Below, piece after piece: positions 8,759-15,767 of a stretch of DNA of 21,558 nucleotides. Every line of letters begins with the position of its first letter. Within the stretch, counting starts at the first letter, position 1. This stretch comes from Verrucomicrobia bacterium UBA1200 (GTDB lineage Bacteria > Verrucomicrobiota > Kiritimatiellia > RFP12 > UBA1067): NCBI GenBank assembly GCA_002309765.1, contig DBXY01000009.1:1-21558 (forward strand), given 5' to 3'. The position numbers and the translations under genes were made by a program. A model generated the notes under the pieces. That model ran no database searches. It was given only the letters and a program-made list of their open reading frames with translations, and was not told the DNA's origin.

Positions 8759-9816
8759 TACGGATACATCCCGGGCTGGTCAAGGCCGGTGGTTTCCGGC
8801 AAACCGAACATAAGATTCATTACCTGCAAGGCCGAAGAGGCCTGCCCTTTCATCAGATTGTCGATATAGGAGACAATCCGCAACCGGTTCGTCCTAGAAT
8901 CGACGCTCACCGACAAATTGCAGTAGTTGGTGCCGCGCACGTTTATGGTGCCAATGGCCGCCTTACTGTCGTAAACGCGCACAAACGGGCTGTCGCGGTA
9001 AAAATCCCGGTACACCGCCAGCAATTCGCCCTCGGTCATCGGTTTACGCAAATCGGCGTACAGGCAAGACATAATGCCGCGGCAAACCGGCACCACCTGA
9101 GCGGTAAAGGTAACCAGCACCGGCTCGCCGGCCAACAAACCCAATTCCCGCTCCACCTCGCACACGTGCTGGTGCCCCGCCAACTTATAAGCGTTCATCT
9201 GCTCGTAGCGGGCCGGATAATGGTGGGCCGGGTTCGCCTTTTTGCCCGCGCCAGAGATGCCGCTCTTGCAATCGCAGATCACGCTGTGCGGGAGGAAAAT
9301 CCCCGCTTTGGCCGCCGGGGCCAAGCCGAGAATGCAACTGCAGGCGAAACATCCGGGGTTGCCCACGATACGGGCGCGTTTAATCTCCTCACGGTGCAAT
9401 TCCGCCATGCCGTAGGCGTTTTCCCCCAGCAAATCGGGCGAAGCGTGGACCGGATCCTTGCCAATTCTGGTGGCATAATCGGCATACGCCTCGGCAGTGG
9501 TAAAGCGGAAATCACCGCTGTAGTCAATCACCTTGCGACCGCGTTCCAGCTCTTTGCGGGCGTCAAACATCCCCACCCGGTCCGGGGTTGAGAAAAACAC
9601 CACATCCGCCGGGGCGTTTTCCGCCGCCGGATCGTCCGCCGACAAGATGGGCATATCGCAAAAACCTTGCAAGTGCGGATAGACCTGCGAAATCGGCTTC
9701 CCGGCCTCTTCGCGGGCAATCAGCGCGGTGATTTCCGCCTGCGGATGGCGAAGCAGCAACTCAATGATGCCCAAGCCGCCATAACCTGTGGCACCGACAA
9801 TTTTGGCACGAATCAT
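8758..9816 (-). CDS. argC: N-acetyl-gamma-glutamyl-phosphate reductase
   Basis: The protein has 352 residues and catalyses the third step of arginine biosynthesis, the NADPH-dependent reduction of N-acetylglutamyl phosphate to the semialdehyde, in the cytoplasm. The Rossmann dinucleotide motif is at the start (VGATGYGGLG, 7-16). Catalytic C156 sits in VGNPGCFACS. The substrate-binding segment SGISGAGKKA is at 185-194 and GHQHVCEVE, with catalytic H215, at 214-222. These and the length fit type 1 ArgC. A strong Shine-Dalgarno (GGAGGTG on the minus strand, 9822-9828) lies 5-7 bp before the ATG, and a promoter is visible further upstream. It leads an operon with parB and two exported proteins; no other arginine gene is near. 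Confidence 0.95.
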   Translation of the reverse strand: MIRAKIVGATGYGGLGIIELLLRHPQAEITALIAREEAGKPISQVYPHLQGFCDMPILSADDPAAENAPADVVFFSTPDRVGMFDARKELERGRKVIDYSGDFRFTTAEAYADYATRIGKDPVHASPDLLGENAYGMAELHREEIKRARIVGNPGCFACSCILGLAPAAKAGIFLPHSVICDCKSGISGAGKKANPAHHYPARYEQMNAYKLAGHQHVCEVERELGLLAGEPVLVTFTAQVVPVCRGIMSCLYADLRKPMTEGELLAVYRDFYRDSPFVRVYDSKAAIGTINVRGTNYCNLSVSVDSRTNRLRIVSYIDNLMKGQASSALQVMNLMFGLPETTGLDQPGMYP

Positions 9817-9848
9817 ACTACACCTCCAAAAACCGCCAAAAGCTTACT

Positions 9849-9876
9849 ATAATATTTTTGAAAAAACAACTGTAAA
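9849..9876 (-). promoter_or_regulatory. Sigma70-type promoter of the argC operon
   Basis: On the minus strand TTTACA (9871-9876) and TATTAT (9849-9854) are separated by 16 bp in an AT-rich stretch, about 33 bp before the argC start. Each hexamer matches consensus at five of six positions. No ARG-box-like palindrome is evident beside it. Confidence 0.6.
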
Positions 9877-9980
9877 ATACCATAGATCGGCAAAGATGCG
9901 CGAATAAACCGCAGTCGCGATACAATCGCCGGTTACGACACTTACTTGCGGACAAGCAGGAGCTATCCGGCGAAAATCTC

Positions 9981-10002
9981 ATTATGGGGTTATTATGGGG
10001 TA
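9981..10002. repeat. Tandem 11-bp direct repeat upstream of the glycosyltransferase promoter
   Basis: ATTATGGGGTT (9981-9991) is followed immediately by ATTATGGGGTA (9992-10002). The two copies are one helical turn apart and end about 6 bp before the -35 box of the following promoter. This is a plausible activator-binding arrangement, but chance cannot be excluded with two copies. Confidence 0.5.
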
Positions 10003-10008
10003 ATTGTG

Positions 10009-10038
10009 TTGACGTTTGCGGGTCAATAATGATACAAT
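10009..10038 (+). promoter_or_regulatory. Sigma70-type promoter of the glycosyltransferase gene
   Basis: TTGACG (10009-10014) is followed after 18 bp by TACAAT (10033-10038), each with five of six consensus positions. The start codon is about 62 bp downstream, leaving a short leader. It is oriented away from the argC promoter, so 9817-10100 is a divergent regulatory region; I see no gene in it. Confidence 0.6.
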
Positions 10039-10100
10039 GTCCCCAATTGATGTGGGATTGTGTAATGGCTAGCGCGAAGAACTTCTTCGGAAGTTAACCG

Positions 10101-11270
10101 ATGAGAATTTTGTGGATAGAAACGATAAGCGACTTGGGTGGGGCGCAATGCAGTCTTTATGAAGCATGTACCCGTTTGGCGGCCAACCCGAAAATCGAAC
10201 TCGCAGTGGCGTTGCCGCGAGGAGAGCTTGCGGATCGACTTAAAACCGCAGGCGTCAAAACCTTTGAAATCAACGCCATCCGGCCGAGGCTGAAAGGCTT
10301 CGGTCTGTTTGGAATGTTAGCCAGCCTTTTCCAGTCAACCGCCCCGCTGAAACGGGCCATATACCAATTCTCTCCAGACATCATCCACGCCAACAGCACC
10401 ATTGCGCATCTAGCCACCGCGCCGATGGTCAAAGACATCCCGATGATACTGCACCTGCGCGACATCCGGGTGCCGCGCCAGCTGTTTCGAAAAATCGCCG
10501 ACCATTCGGCGGCGATCGTATGCGTATCCGAAGAGGTGGAGCACTTTATTGCCAGAATCCTCCCGATGCGTTATTTTTCAAAAGTGCAAAAAATTGCGAA
10601 CGGCATCGACACCGAACGGTTTGTACCCGGCGACAAAGCCGCGGCCCGCGAAAAATTCAAACTCCCCCAGAACGTACCGATAATCGGGATGGCCGCGCAT
10701 CTGATCCCTTGGAAACGGCACCACGTATTTGTCCGCGCCGCCGCGCTCATTTTGGAAAAATTCCCTGACGCGCACTTCGTAATCGCCGGGCAGCTGATGC
10801 GACGGGAGAACCGCAGTGTCGAGAAGTCGCTTCATGGGCTGATCGGAAAACTTGAGTTGACCGATCGCGTCCACTGGATAACCGACTGCAATGATCTGGA
10901 ACACCTCTACCCCGCGTTCGACTTATTGCTCCACCCCGCGATCGGGGAACCATTTGGCCGGGTGGTATGCGAAGCGATGGCTTGCGGGATACCGGTGGTT
11001 GCCGCCATTCCGGGCGGGCCGGAAGAGATTATCAATGACGGCGTAAACGGGATTTTGGTGGAGGATGGCCGATCTCCCGATTTGGCCGATGCGGCCATCA
11101 GGCTGCTTGAAAATCCCGATAAGCTGGCCGCCTTCGCGGCAAAGACCAGATCGGCAGTATTAAAACGGTTTGACCGGTCACGGGTAGCGACTGAGCTGGC
11201 CGACCTGTATGAAAAAATCCTCCACCAGTACAAAGACTGGTCGGAGGATGATGAGTTTGGGCGGCACTAA
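10101..11270 (+). CDS. Family 4 (GT-B) glycosyltransferase
   Basis: The protein has 389 residues and two Rossmann-like halves. The N-terminal acceptor half begins MRILWIETISDLGGAQCSLY, with the GGAQ/GGAE-type loop typical of GT4 enzymes, and contains PDIIHANST. The C-terminal donor half contains VPIIGMAAHLIPWKRHHVFV and HFVIAG. It also has the diagnostic E-x7-E motif at E283 and E291 (GEPFGRVVCEAMACGIPVVA), followed by GGPEEIINDGVNGILV. Such enzymes transfer a sugar from a nucleotide-sugar donor to a surface glycan or lipid-linked intermediate. The substrate cannot be inferred, since no other glycan genes are nearby. GGAAG at 10089-10093 is a modest ribosome-binding site. It is transcribed alone. 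Confidence 0.9.
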   Translation: MRILWIETISDLGGAQCSLYEACTRLAANPKIELAVALPRGELADRLKTAGVKTFEINAIRPRLKGFGLFGMLASLFQSTAPLKRAIYQFSPDIIHANSTIAHLATAPMVKDIPMILHLRDIRVPRQLFRKIADHSAAIVCVSEEVEHFIARILPMRYFSKVQKIANGIDTERFVPGDKAAAREKFKLPQNVPIIGMAAHLIPWKRHHVFVRAAALILEKFPDAHFVIAGQLMRRENRSVEKSLHGLIGKLELTDRVHWITDCNDLEHLYPAFDLLLHPAIGEPFGRVVCEAMACGIPVVAAIPGGPEEIINDGVNGILVEDGRSPDLADAAIRLLENPDKLAAFAAKTRSAVLKRFDRSRVATELADLYEKILHQYKDWSEDDEFGRH

Positions 11271-11281
11271 TCAGACCGCCC
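11259..11281. terminator. Weak hairpin between convergent glycosyltransferase and RRM genes
   Basis: GGGCGG (11259-11264) pairs with CCGCCC (11276-11281) around an 11-nt loop that includes the glycosyltransferase stop codon. It lies between two convergent genes, where a bidirectional terminator would be expected. Neither strand has a convincing T-run, so this is tentative. Confidence 0.3.
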
Positions 11282-11306
11282 CTGTTTCCGGACAACGGTC
11301 AGCCCG

Positions 11307-11741
11307 CTACTCGCGAGACTTGTTCTTCGCCTCGTTGACGCGAAGCTTGCGCCCCTGGACGTCTTTGTCGTTGAGCGCCTTAATCGCCGCCTCCGCCTCC
11401 GGGCGGTTCGGCATTTCAACGAAACCGAACCCCTTGGACTTCTGATTGAAACGGTTGGAAATGATACGGGCCGAAAACACCGTTCCGAACTTCTCGAACT
11501 CCTTGCGCATTTGGTCTTCCGTCATATCGTAGCTGAGATTGCCGACATAAATCTCTACGCAATCCTTTCCGGAGACGCCGGCTGCCGGCGCCGCACCTTT
11601 GCGCGGTGCGGATTTAGTCCCGCCCTTGCATCCGAATTTCCCGACCAATACGCCGGCCACGAACCCGGCTAACGCTGTGCCTGCGGGAACCGCCCAAACG
11701 GGCAAATTCGCGCAGCACCCTTCTGCTGCCATTAGGAACAC
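11307..11741 (-). CDS. Small RRM RNA-binding protein with a predicted N-terminal membrane anchor
   Basis: The protein has 144 residues. I use the GTG at 11739-11741 because a strong AAGGAGG lies 7 bp upstream; the ATG at 11730-11732 is 16 bp from it. Residues about 60-140 form one RNA-recognition motif with RNP2 (IYVGNL, 64-69) and RNP1 (KGFGFVEM), ending RKLRVNEAKNKSRE. Bacterial single-RRM proteins bind single-stranded RNA. Residues about 13-37 are hydrophobic and glycine/alanine-rich (VWAVPAGTALAGFVAGVLVG) and look like a transmembrane helix. An Ala/Pro/Lys linker follows. Three cysteines (C9, C10, C38) flank the helix. The gene follows rpoD by 115 bp on the same strand. The RRM call is firm; the membrane placement is inferred. 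Confidence 0.85.
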   Translation of the reverse strand: MFLMAAEGCCANLPVWAVPAGTALAGFVAGVLVGKFGCKGGTKSAPRKGAAPAAGVSGKDCVEIYVGNLSYDMTEDQMRKEFEKFGTVFSARIISNRFNQKSKGFGFVEMPNRPEAEAAIKALNDKDVQGRKLRVNEAKNKSRE

Positions 11742-11856
11742 TTACGGTCCTCCTTCTCTCTCTGCTCTGGTTAAACCACACGCCCTGCGGCCAGAGGCCA
11801 CACTGCCTAAACACCCGGCGGCACACTCGAACCGCCAAGCGCGCCCAGAAAGGGCA

Positions 11857-14097
11857 TCAGCGCGTTTCCAGAAAGCCTTCCAGCTTCTTAATGCGTGTGG
11901 GGTGACGCAACTTGCGCAACGCCTTGGCCTCAATCTGGCGGATGCGCTCACGCGTCACGTTGAAATGCTTACCGACCTCCTCTAACGTGCTGGTGTAACC
12001 GTAGGACAAACCGAAACGGTAATCCAACACTTGGCGCTCCCGCTCGGTAAGGGTCGCCAAAACCTGTCCCAGTCGCTCCTTCAGCATGTTTCTCGCCGTC
12101 TCTTCCGAAGGGTTCTCTGCCGAAGGATCCTGAATGAAATCTCCGTAACGGGCGTCATCGCCGTCGCCCACCGGACTTTGCAGCGAAATCGGCTGCTGCG
12201 CCATGCGGAAAACCGCCCGCACCCGCTCGACCGGTAGATTCATCTCTTCCGCCGCCTCTTCCGGGGTCGGCTCGCGGCCCAGCACCTGCACGAGCTTTTT
12301 CTGGACGCGGAGCAGACGGTTGATGGTCTCGATCATGTGCACGGGGATACGGATGGTGCGTGCCTGGTCGGCGATCGCGCGGGTCGCGGCCTGGCGGATC
12401 CACCAAGTGGCGTAAGTCGAAAACTTATAGCCGCGGGTGTATTCGAACTTTTCCACCGCCTTCATCAACCCGGTGTTGCCCTCCTGAATCAAGTCCAGGA
12501 ACGACAGCCCGCGGTTCATGTATTTTTTGACGATACTGATCACCAACCGCAAATTGGCCTCCACCATCTCGGTGCGGGCATCCTGTCCGGAATGCAAAAC
12601 TTCAAGCAGTTTTTTAAAATTCGTTTCGAACTCATCCGGATCCATGCCGAAATCGCGGGACTTTTCATCCATAATCGCCTCGGCCTTCAGGATGTCCTGC
12701 TCGCGCTTGCTGCTGCTGCGGCCCTTGTTCTTCTTCCGCAACTCTTCGACGTTCTTTCTTGCCCGGATATAAGGCAGGTAGTATTTGGTCTCGGCCTCAA
12801 AACAAACGCTTTCCAGAATTTTCTGCTTGAAATTCAGCCCTCTGAAAACATCAAGCATTTCCGCGCGCACCTTCTCTTGGTTACGCAAGGCGTTCTTCAT
12901 CTTCGCGTTGTTGCCGACCGAGGCCAACACCCTGTCGTACGCATCGTGCAATTTCTTCTCGCAAACCTCCAGACTTCGGCGCAACTTGCTGATGCTCTCC
13001 ATGTAAGCCTCGCGGCTGCTCTTTCCAAGCCGCTCCGCCTCCTTGTCGGAAACCACCCGGTCAAAACGCTCCGACCCGTTCGCGAGTTTGTCAATCAAAT
13101 CCATGTACATCCGCGGCGCGAAAGCGAACTGGTTGAACAAGTTGCAAACCTGGGCCTCGGCATCCTCAATACGTTTGCAAATCTTCACTTCCTCCTCACG
13201 CGACAGCAGCGGTACCTGCCCCATCTGATGCAAATACATGCGTATCGGATCGTCAAAGAAATCCATCCGCCCGCGCTGCTTGGAATCGACAGGATGCTCA
13301 TTGCGGAACCGCTCAACCTCGTCCGCGCTCCTGAGGATGCGGATTTCAAGCTTTTCCAAAACCTTTTCGCAGTCTTCGATCATCTTCGGGCTGATCACCT
13401 CCATCGGAAGCACCTTATTGATGTCTTCCGGAGTGATATACCCCTGCTGGCCGACCGCGAACCCGTAAAGCAGAGTGACGTAATTCTCCATCCGCTTCTT
13501 CTGGGTCTCTTCCTGATCATCGGAGAGCGTAGCATCGCCGCCCTCGCCCAACTGCTCGCTAACCGCGTCTTTGATGTCCTTGTTCGGTTCGGCGCCGTCA
13601 CCGATAATCACTTCATCATCGCCATAACCGTCATCATCCTCTTCCGTCCCCTCGTCCACGGGAGTGACGTTCATCTCGGCTTTGCGGATGTTCTTAAATT
13701 CTGATTCTTCATTGAAATTGGCCAGCTCTTCTTCCGTGGGTTCGGAATTGTCGTCATCAATCGACATGGAGGCCAAGGGACTTAACACCGCCAGCGAAAC
13801 CACCACGCTGCCCTCTTTGTCCTTCACCATGGCCAAACGCTCTTCGTCCATGATTATCTCTTGCTTTTCGACGACCTGGCGCTGCTCCGCTTGGACATTG
13901 ACGGTTTCCGCCGCAACCGCTTTCGGTTGGCGTTTTTTCGACGGCTTCACTTCTTCAGAATTTGCCGCGGCCGACTCTCTGACCGCCTTTTCCTCCCTCG
14001 ACACCGCATCTACCACTTTTTCCGGCTTCCGTTTCGCAACGGGCTTTTTCGCCGTAGTCTTATCTTTGACAGCAGTGTTCTTTTTACTGGATGCCAT
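11857..14097 (-). CDS. rpoD: Primary RNA polymerase sigma factor (sigma70, RpoD)
   Basis: The protein has 746 residues and directs RNA polymerase to housekeeping promoters. Region 1.1 lies at about 200-265 (VTLLYGFAVGQQGYITPEDI), region 1.2 at about 278-312 (DPIRMYLHQMGQVPLLSREE) and a long non-conserved helical region at 315-505. Region 2 follows at about 510-580 (DLIQEGNTGLMKAVEKFEY, then TYATWWIRQAATRAI), region 3 at 590-665 and region 4 at 675-735 (TLEEVGKHFNVTRERIRQIE). The order and motifs identify a primary sigma factor rather than an alternative one. The first 200 residues are unusual: a Lys/Ala-rich segment, then an acidic one (TEEDDDGYGDDEV). AAAGGGG about 10 bp upstream of the ATG is a plausible ribosome-binding site. 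Confidence 0.97.
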   Translation of the reverse strand: MASSKKNTAVKDKTTAKKPVAKRKPEKVVDAVSREEKAVRESAAANSEEVKPSKKRQPKAVAAETVNVQAEQRQVVEKQEIIMDEERLAMVKDKEGSVVVSLAVLSPLASMSIDDDNSEPTEEELANFNEESEFKNIRKAEMNVTPVDEGTEEDDDGYGDDEVIIGDGAEPNKDIKDAVSEQLGEGGDATLSDDQEETQKKRMENYVTLLYGFAVGQQGYITPEDINKVLPMEVISPKMIEDCEKVLEKLEIRILRSADEVERFRNEHPVDSKQRGRMDFFDDPIRMYLHQMGQVPLLSREEEVKICKRIEDAEAQVCNLFNQFAFAPRMYMDLIDKLANGSERFDRVVSDKEAERLGKSSREAYMESISKLRRSLEVCEKKLHDAYDRVLASVGNNAKMKNALRNQEKVRAEMLDVFRGLNFKQKILESVCFEAETKYYLPYIRARKNVEELRKKNKGRSSSKREQDILKAEAIMDEKSRDFGMDPDEFETNFKKLLEVLHSGQDARTEMVEANLRLVISIVKKYMNRGLSFLDLIQEGNTGLMKAVEKFEYTRGYKFSTYATWWIRQAATRAIADQARTIRIPVHMIETINRLLRVQKKLVQVLGREPTPEEAAEEMNLPVERVRAVFRMAQQPISLQSPVGDGDDARYGDFIQDPSAENPSEETARNMLKERLGQVLATLTERERQVLDYRFGLSYGYTSTLEEVGKHFNVTRERIRQIEAKALRKLRHPTRIKKLEGFLETR

Positions 14098-14175
14098 GTT
14101 TCATTAACCCCTTTCCATAGGACATCGCCCGCTCAGGATACAGTTACCCCACTGCACCGCAAGAGGCGAAGAAAA

Positions 14176-14204
14176 ATACTACCACAACCGTAGTGAATTG
14201 TCAA
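14176..14204 (-). promoter_or_regulatory. Strong sigma70-type promoter of rpoD
   Basis: On the minus strand a perfect TTGACA (14199-14204) is followed after exactly 17 bp by TAGTAT (14176-14181), about 80 bp before the rpoD start. It is the best consensus promoter in the window. It shows that the organism's housekeeping sigma uses standard -35/-10 elements. Confidence 0.75.
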
Positions 14205-14286
14205 TTAACTGACGCAAAAAAATCAAAATAATTTGTTTCGCCTTGCTTTTTCCGACACTATGTGATAGGTTAACCAGACAGTGTTT

Positions 14287-14316
14287 GCGGATTATGCGGT
14301 TGCAGATTCAATCCGC
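14287..14316 (+). promoter_or_regulatory. Inverted repeat in the leader of the E2-E3 operon
   Basis: GCGGATT (14287-14293) and AATCCGC (14310-14316) form a 7-bp stem with a 16-nt loop, about 40 bp upstream of the E2 start. In this short divergent region it could be an operator or a leader hairpin. Only weak -35/-10 candidates are visible for the operon (TTGCTT at 14243-14248 with TAGGTT at 14266-14271). Confidence 0.35.
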
Positions 14317-14357
14317 TTAAGTGGCTTTCTAACAAAACCGGTTAACAAGGAGCAGGT

Positions 14358-15749
14358 ATGGCACAGGCGATCATTTTCCCGAAACTTGGTCAGACCATGG
14401 AGGAGGGCGCAATTGTCAAATGGTTGAAAAAAGAGGGTGACGCGGTTAAAAAAGGCGACATTCTCTTTGAAATCGAAACCGACAAGGCCAATCTCGAGGT
14501 CGAAAGTTTCTTTGAAGGCACTTTGGTCAAAATTTACGTCCGGGAGGGCGTCACCGTTCCGGTGAACACCGTGGTGGCGTATGTCGGCACGCCCGGCGAA
14601 AAAGTTCCCGACCAGCCCCCCGCCCCGGAAGCGGAAAAACCAGAACCGGCCGCAGCCCCCGCTCCGCCCGCGACGGCGCCAACCGCAGCACCCGCTCCGG
14701 CCCCGGCTCCCGCAGCTGCGCCGGCCGCCCCGATTCCGGCGGCTCCCGCCGCGCCGGCGTTTAAACCCGCCCCGCTGCCTGCCGCCCCGGCTCCGGCGGC
14801 CGCCGCCAAGCGGTTGGTAATCTCCCCCCGCGCCAAAGCCTGCGCGAAGGAAGCGTGCATCGACCCCGCCAATATCCGCGGCACCGGCCCGAACGGACGC
14901 ATCGTGGAGAAGGACGTCAAAGCTTATCTGGACGCCCACGGATACTCCCAGCTCCGCATCACCCCGGCGGCCAAACGGCTGGCGGCTCAAAACAATATCG
15001 ACATCCTCACCGTGCGCGGTTCCGGCGACGGCGGACGGATTATGGTTGACGATATCAACCGCGCAATCAAGCGGCTACCGGTGCCGTTGACCAAGATGCG
15101 GCAGGTCATCGCCCGCCGTCTGCAGCAGAGCAAACAGACCATTCCCCACTTCTATGTCACCGTCAAGACCGACATGACCGAACTGCTGGCCTTCCGCAAC
15201 GAACTTAAGGAGCGCGGAATCAAATACAGCGTGAACGATTTCGTTTTGGAGGCGGTAATCCTCTCGCTGGAGGAGTTCCCGATCGTCAACTCGGTCACCG
15301 ACGGTGCCACGGTAGCGTGGCGCGGCGATGTTGACCTCGGCATGGCGGTCAGCGTTACCAACGGGCTGGTGGTGCCGGTTATCCGCGCCGCCCAAACCCT
15401 TACCATGGCGGAACTCAAGGCGCAAACCTCCGCCCTATCGGAAAAGGCCCGCGCCGGGAAACTTATGCCGGACGAAATGACCGGCAGCTCTTTCACCGTT
15501 TCCAACATGGGCATGATGGGCGTTGACCAGTTCATGGCGATTGTCAACCCCGGCGAGGCCGGCATTCTCGCCGTCTCCTCCGCCCGCCAAGTCCCGGCGG
15601 TTGTAAACGGGGAAATCAAGATCCGTTCGGTGATGGCAATGACCCTCTCGGTTGACCATCGGATTGTCGACGGGTCGGTTGCCGCAGAGTTTGTGAACGC
15701 GGTCAAGAGCAAGCTCGAAAACCTGGAACTCTGGAAATCGCTGGTGTAA
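14358..15749 (+). CDS. Dihydrolipoamide acyltransferase (E2) of a 2-oxoacid dehydrogenase complex
   Basis: The protein has 463 residues and forms the core of a pyruvate dehydrogenase-type complex, passing the acyl group from lipoamide to CoA. One lipoyl domain occupies 1-78, with the lipoylated lysine K43 in ETDKANLE. An Ala/Pro-rich flexible linker covers about 86-152. Two peripheral-subunit-binding domains follow in tandem: 156-193 (SPRAKACAKEACIDPANIRG) and 202-239 (ITPAAKRLAAQNNIDILTVR). The catalytic domain occupies about 242-463, with H434 and D438 in SVDHRIVDG. One binding domain is the rule, so the second is unusual. AAGGAG lies 5 bp before the ATG. The E3 gene follows after 18 bp. 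No E1 gene is present, so the substrate (pyruvate most likely, or acetoin or another 2-oxoacid) is not proven. Confidence 0.93.
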   Translation: MAQAIIFPKLGQTMEEGAIVKWLKKEGDAVKKGDILFEIETDKANLEVESFFEGTLVKIYVREGVTVPVNTVVAYVGTPGEKVPDQPPAPEAEKPEPAAAPAPPATAPTAAPAPAPAPAAAPAAPIPAAPAAPAFKPAPLPAAPAPAAAAKRLVISPRAKACAKEACIDPANIRGTGPNGRIVEKDVKAYLDAHGYSQLRITPAAKRLAAQNNIDILTVRGSGDGGRIMVDDINRAIKRLPVPLTKMRQVIARRLQQSKQTIPHFYVTVKTDMTELLAFRNELKERGIKYSVNDFVLEAVILSLEEFPIVNSVTDGATVAWRGDVDLGMAVSVTNGLVVPVIRAAQTLTMAELKAQTSALSEKARAGKLMPDEMTGSSFTVSNMGMMGVDQFMAIVNPGEAGILAVSSARQVPAVVNGEIKIRSVMAMTLSVDHRIVDGSVAAEFVNAVKSKLENLELWKSLV

Positions 15750-15767
15750 TCGATAGGAGGCTTGTTT

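Noticed and set aside
7190..8869. Open frame of 559 codons on the plus strand
   Set aside because: It lies entirely antisense to parB and its neighbours, which have clear family motifs. Its translation shows no domain, and no ribosome-binding site fits.
7730..10100. parS site near parB
   Set aside because: No sequence close to the 16-bp TGTTTCACGTGAAACA consensus was seen by eye around parB or elsewhere in the window.
12337..13704. Open frame of 455 codons on the plus strand
   Set aside because: It is antisense to rpoD, whose regions are unmistakable. The long frame is a by-product of rpoD codon bias.
14292..14990. Minus-strand frame of 232 codons with a glycine-rich protein
   Set aside because: It is the reverse of the E2 lipoyl domain and Ala/Pro linker; the glycine runs mirror proline/alanine codons.
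15762..15767. TTG start two codons upstream for lpdA
   Set aside because: It begins 1 bp after the AGGAGG ribosome-binding site, too close for initiation. The ATG at 15768 has ideal spacing.
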